A stretch of DNA of 16,718 nt from Planctomycetaceae bacterium. Lineage in GTDB: Bacteria > Planctomycetota > Planctomycetia > Pirellulales > Thermoguttaceae. Positions 1-6,992 of the stretch are shown here, in pieces (position 1 is the first letter of the stretch; every line of letters starts with the position of its first letter). A program made the position numbers and the translations under genes. The stretch covers positions 1 to 16,718 of the forward strand of contig JAIRYX010000320.1 of NCBI GenBank assembly GCA_031267635.1, in the 5' to 3' direction. The notes below the pieces were generated by a model. The model was not told the origin of the DNA. It did not search any database and saw only the letters and a program-made list of their open reading frames with translations.

Positions 1-1380
1 ACCAGCAACCTGCAACCTGCAACCTGCAACCTGCAACCTGCAACCTGCAACCTGCAACCTGCAACCTGCAACCTGCAACCTGCAACCTGCAACCTGCAAC
101 CTGCAACCTGCAACCTTACCCGCGCGTTTACGTTGGTGGAGCTTCTTGTCGTGATTGCAATCATTGGAATTTTGATTGCGCTTCTTTTACCCGCGGTTCA
201 AGCGGCAAGAGAAGCGGCGCGGCGAATGCAATGTTCTAACAACTTCAAACAGTTCGGATTGGCGATGCACAACCATCACGAGACGCAAAACAAATTTCCA
301 GCCGCCACTTGGCATGCCGGAAATTTAAGCCGTCCCTACAACTATTATCGGGACGCAAAAAATGAAGCCGACGTCCAATGGCGAAACGATCAATCGACGA
401 TGTGGAGCGCACACGTTTTTCTTTTGCCGTTCATGGAACAGCAAGCGCGTTATGAAGCGGTTCAAGCGGTTGCCTCGACGTCCGCTACGCCGGTTGGCAA
501 CCTTGCCAAACCGTATTGGGGTTGCTACAACGATGGAACGTCGGAAGGCGGAAGATCTGGCGCGTTTGCTCCGGCAACAATAACGCAGGAAAATATACGG
601 CTTTTGCAAAGCGCTACCTGCGGAACTATTTCAACGCTCCTTTGCCCGTCCGATCCTTACGCTTATGAACCCGGACGAAACAACGGCGCACGAACAAACG
701 TTTTTCTTTGCCACGGCGACGCGGTGGATAGTACTGTTTATTCAGTAGAGGAAACGCTTAACAATTCTGTCAAAGCTGGAATTCGTTGCGTTTTTGCTCC
801 TCATGAACAAAAGACATTTGCTAATATTACCGATGGAACAAGCAATACGGTTGCCGCAGGCGAATCAACCACAACGTCTATTAAATCAGCTCCCAATGCC
901 GCAAGGTCAATGGAGGTAAGAGGCGGAACTTACGCATCCGCCGCGAATCTCGGCGGTTCGGTTCGCAATGGATGCGTTTTGGTTGCCGTCAGCAGTAGCG
1001 ATAGAAAATATCTTAATCCTCAAGCAAGTAGTCCATTTTTTCGATCAGTTTGGCGAGGACATTGGTATTCTGACGGACGCACGCCGAGTACAGGATTTAG
1101 CACAGTTGTACAACCGAATGGTCCTAACTGTTCGGCTGGAGGTGATGATCACACAGGAGCGCAAATTTATACCGCGCAATCTTATCACACCGGCGGAGTC
1201 AATATCCTCTTTTTAGATGGTTCTGTTCACTTCGTAACAGACACTATCGACAATGCGAATTTGAGTTTGCCCAATGGGAATCCGGTTTCGCGCGAAGGAC
1301 CGACTTCGGGACCAAGTCCTTATGGTCTTTGGGGCGCGTTGGGAAGTATTGGCGGCGGCGAATCGGTTACGCTTCCGTGA
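1..1380 (+). CDS. DUF1559 prepilin-type (type II pseudopilin-like) protein, 5' end open
   Basis: This is a planctomycete-type secreted or pilus-like protein of unknown role. The prepilin segment RAFTLVELLVVIAIIG is followed by a hydrophobic helix and AAREAARRMQCSNN, the DUF1559 signature. The C-terminal H-x9-DG motif is exact: H352 and D362-G363, counted from the TTG at 133, inside YHTGGVNILFLDGS. A start at 133 would fall on the Leu of FTLVE and delete the prepilin-peptidase site, so translation must begin further left. The frame has no stop from base 1 onward and passes through the heptanucleotide repeat, where the only candidate starts are CTG codons. The true start is therefore probably outside the window or was displaced by repeat expansion. 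The domain call is secure; the N-terminus is not. A small lipoprotein follows 64 bp downstream, a common pairing in this phylum. Confidence 0.9.
   Translation, partial: TSNLQPATCNLQPATCNLQPATCNLQPATCNLQPATCNLTRAFTLVELLVVIAIIGILIALLLPAVQAAREAARRMQCSNNFKQFGLAMHNHHETQNKFPAATWHAGNLSRPYNYYRDAKNEADVQWRNDQSTMWSAHVFLLPFMEQQARYEAVQAVASTSATPVGNLAKPYWGCYNDGTSEGGRSGAFAPATITQENIRLLQSATCGTISTLLCPSDPYAYEPGRNNGARTNVFLCHGDAVDSTVYSVEETLNNSVKAGIRCVFAPHEQKTFANITDGTSNTVAAGESTTTSIKSAPNAARSMEVRGGTYASAANLGGSVRNGCVLVAVSSSDRKYLNPQASSPFFRSVWRGHWYSDGRTPSTGFSTVVQPNGPNCSAGGDDHTGAQIYTAQSYHTGGVNILFLDGSVHFVTDTIDNANLSLPNGNPVSREGPTSGPSPYGLWGALGSIGGGESVTLP
5..116. repeat. Perfect heptanucleotide tandem repeat, 16 copies of GCAACCT
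   Basis: Sixteen uninterrupted, identical 7-bp units run from base 5 to base 116. Because 7 is not a multiple of 3, three units make a 21-bp, seven-codon cycle. Read in the frame of the downstream pseudopilin the array is open and encodes repeating NLQPATC heptapeptides. Gain or loss of one unit would shift the frame relative to any start upstream of the array, so it could act as a contingency (phase-variable) locus if the start lies to its left. The array may instead be noncoding; the window does not show the upstream side. Confidence 0.97.
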
Positions 1381-1444
1381 TGTGAGGGGAAATACTTTGG
1401 TTTCATTTTTTTCAAAAACAATTCTTTACACGATAAATTTAGCT

Positions 1445-1963
1445 ATGCGAAAACTCGAACCATTTATTTTATTTTTCCTCTTGTTTGCGTTTTTCGGATG
1501 CGGCGACAAACTGCCGCCGGGAATGCCGAAACTTTACGAAACCGTTTTGACAATCACGCAAGACGGTTCGCCGCTTGCTAACGCGAATGTTCTTGTCATC
1601 AGCGAAGACTACGCCGTCGTGCCGTATTCCGCAGGCGGACAAACCGACAAGTCGGGAAAAGTCCGGTTGTTGACCGAAGGAAGATATAAAGGACTTCCGG
1701 CGGGAAAATATATTATCGCCGTATCGAAAATCGAAGGTCCCGACGTCACGTTACCAACGAAAGTGAATACCGATGAAGAAATTGCGGAATATAATAAACT
1801 CACGGATGAAATTGCTAAAAATTCATTTATGGTTGTTTCAGAGGATTTTTCCGATCCGGCAAAATCGCCGTTACGATTGGAAGTTCAGAGGAAAACAACC
1901 GCGACATTCGACGTGAGTCCAAAAGTCAAACTGAAACCACCGACCGATACGACAAGACGATAA
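1445..1963 (+). CDS. Small lipoprotein with carboxypeptidase-regulatory-like (transthyretin-like) fold
   Basis: The product is 172 aa from the ATG at 1445. It starts with MRKLEP, then a hydrophobic stretch (FILFFLLFAFF) ending in GC at about residue 19, a signal-peptidase-II-like lipobox, so it is probably a membrane-anchored lipoprotein. The mature part reads TVLTITQDGSPLANANVLV, then TDKSGKVRLLTEGRYKGLPAGKYIIAVSK, the pattern of a Ca-binding-free carboxypeptidase-regulatory-like beta sandwich. Planctomycetes commonly place such a protein directly after a DUF1559 gene, as here. The frame is open further upstream, to 1274, but that stretch overlaps the DUF1559 gene and precedes the signal peptide, so 1445 is preferred. 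No good ribosome-binding site is visible. Function is unknown. Confidence 0.8.
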   Translation: MRKLEPFILFFLLFAFFGCGDKLPPGMPKLYETVLTITQDGSPLANANVLVISEDYAVVPYSAGGQTDKSGKVRLLTEGRYKGLPAGKYIIAVSKIEGPDVTLPTKVNTDEEIAEYNKLTDEIAKNSFMVVSEDFSDPAKSPLRLEVQRKTTATFDVSPKVKLKPPTDTTRR

Positions 1964-2105
1964 AACTGTCTTTTTGTTCAAAGAGGAGTGACTTTTGTTC
2001 AAATTGACGAAAATGCGTTTGGCTGGTCTTTCTCTTGTCGAAAATTATAATATGATAGATTCCGCGTACTTAAAATTTCGTTTTTTAACAATCATCGTTT
2101 ATCAT

Positions 2106-2141
2106 GTTCCCCAAGTCCCTTTCGTCCCTAATGTCCCTTTT
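2106..2141 (+). repeat. Four degenerate 9-bp repeats, GTCCCTnnn family, plus strand
   Basis: The units GTTCCCCAA, GTCCCTTTC, GTCCCTAAT and GTCCCTTTT follow each other without spacing. The array lies in the 208-bp gap between the lipoprotein and the isomerase. It sits at the end of a 49-codon open frame (1995-2144, TTG start after GAGGAG), where the units read VPx; I do not call that frame a gene. The same repeat family recurs at 12043, 12145, 13351, 13435 and 15187. Confidence 0.7.
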
Positions 2142-2171
2142 TAATAAAAACCGCCCCTCAAAAATAACTTT

Positions 2172-3539
2172 ATGAAAATAGCCGTTTTTTTTATCGGACG
2201 TAAACGACCCGGATTTGATAGAGAATGGGGCGAGCTGCTTGAGCGGAAAATCCGCGAGCAGCTTGAAAACTCGCCGTTTCATCCGTTTTTTTATAGTCCT
2301 GTTACCGATGAAATCACGTTCAAAAACGCGATTTTTGCCGCGAAAGAAGCCGGTGCGGAAGTTTTGATTGTCGCTCAACCGACAATGGGCGACGGAAATC
2401 TCGCGCCGCTTTTGCTTGCCGAATGGAACGCGCCCGTTATCCTTTGGGCAACTCCTGAAAATCCGCAAAATCCGAAAGTTTCCGCGTGCGGCTTGGTTGG
2501 CGTGCATAATTGGGCGGCGGGAATGAGTCAACTTGGTCGTCCGCCGCTCGTGGTTTACGGCTTGCCGAATGACGCGGCGACAATTGCCGAATTAAACGAC
2601 GCGGTTTTTATTGCGGCAACGGCAAAAAAACTGCGTCATGCCCGTGTCGGGTTGATCGGCGATCATGCGCCGGGATTTTTGAATATGGCGGTTGACGCCG
2701 CCGCAATGCAGCGATTGCTCGGCATTCGATTAAAACGGTTCGGACTGCATGAATTTAACGCGATAGTTCGCTCGTTTTCCGATTCGGAAGTTGCGGCGGA
2801 TCGTCAAAAAGCGGAAGCGTTGAAAATTCCGGTTCGTTCCGGCGTAACGGTTTCCGACCACGATTGGAATATTTCATCGCGTTATTACTTGGCGGTCAAA
2901 AAGATGATCGAAGAAGAATCGCTTGACGCGGCGGCTTTGCGATGTTGGCCCGAACTGCCGAATGAATTTGGCGTTTGGGCGTATCTTGCCGTTGCGCGGC
3001 TTGCGTCCGACGGTATCAATATTTGCGAAGAAGGAGATGTGGACGGAGCGATTGGTTGTTTGATCGCTCAATCGCTGGGAAATCCCGTTCCGGCATACAA
3101 CAGCGATTGGCTTGAGCATGACGACAACTCCATTCTCCTTTGGCACGCCGGAGCAACGCCGTTTGAAATTTGCGAACTGATAGGAACGCCCGACGGTCCG
3201 ACGCTTGACGTGCATTTCAACACGCAAAAGCCGCTTGTTGTGGACGCATTATTGCGTATCGGAATGCCGGTCACGCTTTTTCGGATTTGGCGGTTTGAAA
3301 ATCAATATCGATTGGCAATTTGCGAAGGAACGGTGCGGCGTCCGAACAGAATTGTCGAAGGGTGCGCCGGTTTGATCGAGGTTCACAGCGGCGGAGTGAA
3401 ACGTTTTTTTCAACAAATTTTACTGAACGGAATGCCGCATCATGTTACGGTTGTTCAAGGACGTCGGGGCGATACGCTGCAAACGTTTGCGGAACGTTAT
3501 CAGCCCTATCCGATTGACGTTGTTCAAAGAATCGGTTGA
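2172..3539 (+). CDS. L-fucose/L-arabinose isomerase-like sugar isomerase (candidate sulfoquinovose isomerase)
   Basis: The product is 455 aa, a cytoplasmic aldose-ketose isomerase of the FucI/AraA fold (COG2407-like). N-terminal Rossmann-like domains (MKIAVFFIGRK; GAEVLIVAQPTMGDG around 61-75) precede a C-terminal metal-binding domain. That domain has RCWPELPNEFG at 247-257, CEEGDVDGA at 275-283, SDWLEHDDNSILLWHAG at 301-317 and a terminal H in NGMPHH. Glu251, the Glu276/277-Asp279 group and His315 are the likely Mn/active-site residues by comparison with fucose isomerase. The protein is shorter than FucI (about 590 aa), as usual for the FucI-like group. Established: members of this group interconvert aldoses and ketoses, and I recall one serving as sulfoquinovose isomerase in a Firmicutes sulfoglycolysis pathway. 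Inferred: it does that job here, given the neighbours. No sugar kinase or aldolase accompanies it, which argues against ordinary fucose or arabinose catabolism. The start has no Shine-Dalgarno. Confidence 0.85.
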   Translation: MKIAVFFIGRKRPGFDREWGELLERKIREQLENSPFHPFFYSPVTDEITFKNAIFAAKEAGAEVLIVAQPTMGDGNLAPLLLAEWNAPVILWATPENPQNPKVSACGLVGVHNWAAGMSQLGRPPLVVYGLPNDAATIAELNDAVFIAATAKKLRHARVGLIGDHAPGFLNMAVDAAAMQRLLGIRLKRFGLHEFNAIVRSFSDSEVAADRQKAEALKIPVRSGVTVSDHDWNISSRYYLAVKKMIEEESLDAAALRCWPELPNEFGVWAYLAVARLASDGINICEEGDVDGAIGCLIAQSLGNPVPAYNSDWLEHDDNSILLWHAGATPFEICELIGTPDGPTLDVHFNTQKPLVVDALLRIGMPVTLFRIWRFENQYRLAICEGTVRRPNRIVEGCAGLIEVHSGGVKRFFQQILLNGMPHHVTVVQGRRGDTLQTFAERYQPYPIDVVQRIG

Positions 3540-3579
3540 AGGCGAAGTAAAAGTCGCTTGGAGCTTCAGAAACAGAAAA

Positions 3580-4015
3580 GGGGAACTCCCCAACTGAAAT
3601 GGGGAACTCCCCAACCGAAATGGGGAACTCCCCAACTGAAATGGGGAACTCCCCAACCGAAATGGGGAACTCCCCAACCGAAATGGGGGACTCCCCAACC
3701 GAAATGGGGAACTCCCCAACCGAAATGGGGGACTCCCCAACTGAAAATGGGGGACTCCCCAACTGAAAATGGGGGACTCCCCAACTGAAATGGGGGACTC
3801 CCCAACTGAAATGGGGGACTCCCCAACTGAAATGGGGGACTCCCCAACCGAAATGGGGGACTCCCCAACTGAAATGGGGGACTCCCCAACCCAAATGGGG
3901 GACTCCCCAACCCAAATGGGGGACTCCCCAACTGAAATGGGGAACTCCCCAACCGAAATGGGGAACTCCCCAACCGAAATGGGGGACTCCCCAACCGAGC
4001 GGGGGAACTCCCCAA
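3580..4015. repeat. Palindromic 21-bp tandem array, 20 full units plus a partial
   Basis: Each unit is GGGGRACTCCCC followed by AACYGAAAT, 21 bp, with two units of 22 bp (3727-3748 and 3749-3770) carrying one extra A. Including the flanking T and A, each unit holds a 14-bp inverted repeat (TGGGGA-AC-TCCCCA). Units 1-5, 7, 18 and 19 carry GGGGAAC; the middle block carries GGGGGAC with one arm mismatch. Units 15 and 16 have CCCAAAT in place of CYGAAAT. The array fills the 552-bp gap between the isomerase and the oxidoreductase. All frames stay open because 21 is a multiple of 3. The two 22-bp units shift the frame mid-array, so a conserved protein is unlikely. The 3540-3579 and 4016-4091 flanks hold nothing recognisable beyond the ribosome-binding site at 4083. 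Confidence 0.96.
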
Positions 4016-4091
4016 AATCGTTTCGGAAACCCTCAAACGCTTTCGGGACGTTCCCTAAACCATTGTCAATAAACAAATTAGCAGGAACGAA

Positions 4092-5105
4092 ATGACAAAT
4101 TACGGAATCATCGGCGGCGGAGCGTGGGGACAATGTTATGCGAAAGCAATTGTTACTCATGCGGAACTGGAACTCACCGCCATTGCCGAAACGAATGACG
4201 ACGTAAGCTCAACGTTGCGAAAAAATTTTCCGAACGTTTCCGTTTTGTCCGATTATCATGACTTATTGGCGACGGACACGGAAATTATCGCAGTGGTCGT
4301 TCCGAATCATTTGCATTATCAAATCGGTTCGGATGTATTGCGGTCGGGAAAACATTTGTTAATTGAAAAACCGTTTGCTCTCAACACGGAAGAATGCGAC
4401 GATTTAATTCGATTGTCGGCGGAAAGAAAACGAACGCTTGTGGTGGGACATCAGTTTCGTCTTTCGTCGTTGTGGGGAAAAATTAAGGAGAAAATCGACG
4501 CGGGATTTATCGGGCGACCGCGTTACTCGTTGATTGAATTGTCGCGCAATCCGTTTCGTCAAGGCGTCGACGGCTGGCGATACGATCCGCAACGTGTCGG
4601 CGATTGGATATTGGAAGAGCCGATTCATTTTTTGGATTTGGCGTGTTGGTATTTCGAGCGGTTTTCGTCGCCTGTTTCGGTAACAGCCGTTTCCAACGCG
4701 ACGACTTCCGAACAACGATTGCATGAAAATGTCGGCGCGCAGATTGAATTTTCCGATGGAGCGTTTGCTGTCGTTGCGCAAACAACCGGAGCGTTTGAAC
4801 ATCATCAAACGGTCAAAGTTGTCGGCGAGGAAGGAACGCTTTGGGGAAATTGGAGCGGCGCGTTGGATAGAACGCGAAGTCCTGAATTTTTTCTCAAAGC
4901 GTTCGACGGTCATGTTGTTCGTGAAGTCCCGATAGAAAACACGCCCGGCGAATTGTTTGAATTGGAGGAACAGATTGTTCGGATGACAAAAATCATTCGC
5001 GGAGAATCGCCGATTCATTGCACGGGAATTGAAGGACGTTTCGCCGTCCGCTTATCGCAAGCCGTGCAGGAATCTTCGCAACAACAAAAACGAGTTGAGT
5101 TGTAA
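4092..5105 (+). CDS. Gfo/Idh/MocA family NAD(P)-dependent oxidoreductase
   Basis: The product is 337 aa, close to the family norm, cytoplasmic, with no signal peptide. The N-terminal Rossmann domain carries IGGGAWGQ at residues 7-14, and VVPNHLHYQ precedes the catalytic EKPF with Lys93. The C-terminal alpha/beta domain has DWILEEPIHFLDLACW at 171-186, giving Asp171, His179 and Asp182 as candidate catalytic residues. The start ATG has AGGA 6 bases upstream. The gene lies inside the proposed sulfosugar cluster. The NAD-dependent sulfoquinovosidases (GH188) belong to this superfamily, and no GH31-type sulfoquinovosidase is present in the window. A role in releasing sulfoquinovose from its glycosides is therefore possible but only an inference. 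A plain sugar or inositol dehydrogenase fits the sequence equally well. Confidence 0.85.
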   Translation: MTNYGIIGGGAWGQCYAKAIVTHAELELTAIAETNDDVSSTLRKNFPNVSVLSDYHDLLATDTEIIAVVVPNHLHYQIGSDVLRSGKHLLIEKPFALNTEECDDLIRLSAERKRTLVVGHQFRLSSLWGKIKEKIDAGFIGRPRYSLIELSRNPFRQGVDGWRYDPQRVGDWILEEPIHFLDLACWYFERFSSPVSVTAVSNATTSEQRLHENVGAQIEFSDGAFAVVAQTTGAFEHHQTVKVVGEEGTLWGNWSGALDRTRSPEFFLKAFDGHVVREVPIENTPGELFELEEQIVRMTKIIRGESPIHCTGIEGRFAVRLSQAVQESSQQQKRVEL

Positions 5106-5169
5106 AAAATTAAATTGGAACTAAAGATTTTGTTATCAACAGATGTTACAGATTGACGCGAAAAAATAT

Positions 5170-5275
5170 TTAGTTATTTCAAATTTCACCGAAAGATTTT
5201 ACTATTGCAGCCCTTATTTATCAGGTTTCCCTTAGTAGCCGACAAAGCCCTCAAATGCGCCCTTATGCCCTTATT
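5170..5275 (+). repeat. Left inverted repeat of the IS200-like element
   Basis: It pairs with the minus strand of 5721-5822 over about 95 positions, with scattered mismatches and small indels. The best-conserved core is CAGCCCTTATTTATYAGGTT, then CCCTTAGTAGC. It holds three further CCCTTA or CCCT motifs just before the transposase start. Confidence 0.75.
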
Positions 5276-5283
5276 GTTTAGAT

Positions 5284-5724
5284 ATGGAAGTAACATACAA
5301 TCACCTTTATACTCATTTCGTTTTCACGACGCAAGATCGACTGCCAATCATTGAAAATCGGTATCGTGACAGAATTGAAAAATACATAACGGGGATTATA
5401 AATCACCACCAATGCAAATTGTACGCCATTTATGCGAATCCAGAACATGTTCATATACTTGTTTCTCGCGATCCCGCGATAAGTGAAAAAGAATTGGCAA
5501 CGTTAATCGTTAATGCTTCGGAGAATTTTATTAACTAAAACAAAATGTGTTTAGGTTGGTTTCGATGGCAAACGTCTTGTTCGGCGTTTTCCGTTTCCAA
5601 ACGAGATATTGATAAAGTTTGTCGATATATTTTAAATCAGCCCCAACATCATAAAACACAAACATTTACCGATGAATTTGATAAAATGATGAATTTTTAT
5701 CAAAAAAATTTGAACGAAAAATAA
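5284..5724 (+). pseudogene. IS200-type Y1 transposase (TnpA) interrupted by one in-frame stop
   Basis: The frame from ATG 5284 encodes the HUH half of a Y1 transposase: YNHLYTHFVFTTQDR at the start and the metal-binding EHVHILVS at about residues 58-65. A TAA at 5536-5538 then stops it after ENFIN, at 84 aa. The same frame continues open to a TAA at 5722-5724 and encodes the rest of the family: WFRWQTSCSAFSVSKRDID, then the catalytic helix KVCRYILNQPQHH, with Tyr and Gln four residues apart as in Y1 transposases. Without the stop the protein would be 146 aa, the usual length. The stop therefore splits the HUH motif from the catalytic tyrosine, and no frameshift is needed. The break looks recent because all motifs on both sides survive. 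Readthrough or a sequencing error cannot be excluded. Confidence 0.85.
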
Positions 5725-5822
5725 GGGAATAAGGGCACATATTGGTGGCAATTTGGAGCTACTAAGGGAACCTAATAAATAAGGGCTGTAATAATATTTT
5801 CCGGTGAAATTGATATAACTAA
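5721..5822 (-). repeat. Right inverted repeat of the IS200-like element
   Basis: It is the inverted copy of 5170-5275. It begins at the transposase stop codon (ATAAGGGAATAAGGGC) and ends in CGGTGAAATTGATATAACTAA, 55 bp before the dehydrogenase start, so promoter elements of the downstream operon may overlap it. Confidence 0.75.
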
Positions 5823-5876
5823 TTTTACGATGATACGAAATATATATGCGACTCTTTATAGAGGCAAATTTTAATC

Positions 5877-6992
5877 ATGTGGACATTTCATCTTCCGACA
5901 AAAATTCATTTTGGCTTGAATGCCGCCGCGTCGATTTCGGAATTACCGGAAATTTGCGGACGGCGAGTTGTGATTGTTACCGATTCTGTTGTTCGTAGCG
6001 TTTCTGAAATTCAGCAATTGATTGAAAAAACCGCGCCGTCGGCTGTGTTCGATAAAGTACGTCCGAATCCAACGGTGGCAAATGTTGACGAGTTAACGCG
6101 ATTGCTGCGGGAAAATAACGCCGAAACCGTTCTCGCGATTGGCGGCGGAAGTTCCATGGATACGGCAAAAGCGGCGGCAAACCTTGCGGTAACGACAGAC
6201 GCGAGTATTCGCGCTTACCATTCCGAAGGAAAAACTTTTTCGCAAAAACCGATTCCAGTTGTGACGATTCCGACGACGGCGGGCACCGGCTCCGAAGTGA
6301 CGCCGATTGCCGTGTTAGACGATGAAGAAAAAATTTTCAAAAGCCCTATGTCGTCGCCGTCGTTTTATCCGGTTTGCGCGGTGGTCGATCCGGCGTTGAC
6401 GTTTTCGCTACCGATTCATGTAACGGCGGCAACGGTCTTGGATGCGTTAAGTCACGCTATCGAAGGATATTGGTCGAAACAACATCAGCCGATTTGCGAC
6501 ACGTTAGCGAAAGAAGCCGCGCGGATTATTTTTGCGCATTTGCCCGAAGTTTACGACAATCCCAAATCCGCCGCCGGACGGAAAGCGTTATCCTACGCCG
6601 CATTGACGGCGGGAATCGCGTTTCATTTGCCGAAAAACGCGATGATTCACGCGTGTTCGTTTCCGTTGTCGAATCGATTGCATCTTTCGCACGGCGCGGC
6701 TTGCGCGTTTACGATGGAAGAAGCGATACGATTCAACGCGCCCGCAATGAACGGACGCATGGAAGAGTTTGCGAAGTTCTGCGGATTTGACGAAATAGAA
6801 ACGATGATTCAAACAATCGCTTTCTTAAAACGCCGCGGCGGTTTGCCATGCACGTTGCAGGAAGCCGGTATTGATTCCTCGCTTACGGAAACTTTGATTC
6901 GTGAAAGTTTTCATCCGCTCATGAACAATAATCCGCGCCCGGTAACGGAAGAGGATTTAAGAAAAATTTATACGAAACTTGAGGCGAGATGA
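5877..6992 (+). CDS. Iron-containing (group III) alcohol dehydrogenase; candidate sulfolactaldehyde reductase
   Basis: The product is 371 aa, normal for the family, cytoplasmic. The NAD-binding loop is IGGGSSMDTAKA at 88-99, then TTAGTGSEVT at 133-142. The four metal ligands are intact: Asp189 and His193 in DALSHAIE, His258 in AMIHACSFPL and His272 in LSHGAACA, with the usual 14-residue spacing between the last two. Established: this family includes reductases for small phosphonate and sulfonate aldehydes, such as phosphonoacetaldehyde and sulfoacetaldehyde reductases. Inferred: next to a TauE exporter and a split transketolase, it would reduce 3-sulfolactaldehyde to 2,3-dihydroxypropane-1-sulfonate and reoxidise NADH. 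It could also be a lactaldehyde or other aldehyde reductase. It opens an operon; its TGA overlaps the next ATG (ATGA). A weak AGAGG lies 12 bases upstream of the start. Confidence 0.88.
   Translation: MWTFHLPTKIHFGLNAAASISELPEICGRRVVIVTDSVVRSVSEIQQLIEKTAPSAVFDKVRPNPTVANVDELTRLLRENNAETVLAIGGGSSMDTAKAAANLAVTTDASIRAYHSEGKTFSQKPIPVVTIPTTAGTGSEVTPIAVLDDEEKIFKSPMSSPSFYPVCAVVDPALTFSLPIHVTAATVLDALSHAIEGYWSKQHQPICDTLAKEAARIIFAHLPEVYDNPKSAAGRKALSYAALTAGIAFHLPKNAMIHACSFPLSNRLHLSHGAACAFTMEEAIRFNAPAMNGRMEEFAKFCGFDEIETMIQTIAFLKRRGGLPCTLQEAGIDSSLTETLIRESFHPLMNNNPRPVTEEDLRKIYTKLEAR

Larger units (their letters stand above)
5170..5822 (+). mobile_element. IS200-like element with about 95-bp imperfect inverted ends
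   Basis: A Y1-transposase gene (broken, see 5284-5724) is bracketed by long inverted repeats. The left copy starts TTAGTTATTTCAAATTTCACC at 5170 and continues through CAGCCCTTATTTATCAGG and CCCTTAGTAGC to CCCTTATGCCCTTATT at 5275. The right copy, read on the minus strand from 5822, is TTAGTTATATCAATTTCACC, CAGCCCTTATTTATTAGG, CCCTTAGTAGC and GCCCTTATTCCC. Classical IS200/IS605 elements have subterminal hairpins, not long inverted ends. This arrangement is closer to a REP/RAYT-style unit or a relic between two inverted repeat copies. The element separates the oxidoreductase from the dehydrogenase operon. The remaining parts of the 5106-5876 gap (5106-5169, 5823-5876) are AT-rich leader sequence with no gene. 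Confidence 0.75.

Noticed and set aside
1274..1444. Upstream extension of the small lipoprotein
   Set aside because: It overlaps the DUF1559 gene and would place the lipoprotein signal peptide internally; ATG 1445 fits.
2172..3539. Ordinary L-fucose or L-arabinose catabolism
   Set aside because: No fuculokinase, ribulokinase, aldolase or epimerase lies nearby; the split transketolase and sulfonate-type exporter point elsewhere. It is not excluded for enzymes encoded outside the window.
3580..4015. CRISPR array
   Set aside because: There are no unique spacers; the whole 21-bp unit repeats, and no cas genes are present.
3580..4015. G-quadruplex array
   Set aside because: G-tracts are about 17 bases apart, too far for a stable intramolecular quadruplex; local hairpins are more likely.
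3558..4095. Long open frames on both strands across the 21-bp array (KWGTPQ, MGDSPTE, VGESPIS and similar heptads)
   Set aside because: The 21-bp period keeps all six frames open. Two 22-bp units break the plus frames mid-array, and no frame has a plausible start with a ribosome-binding site or any recognisable domain.
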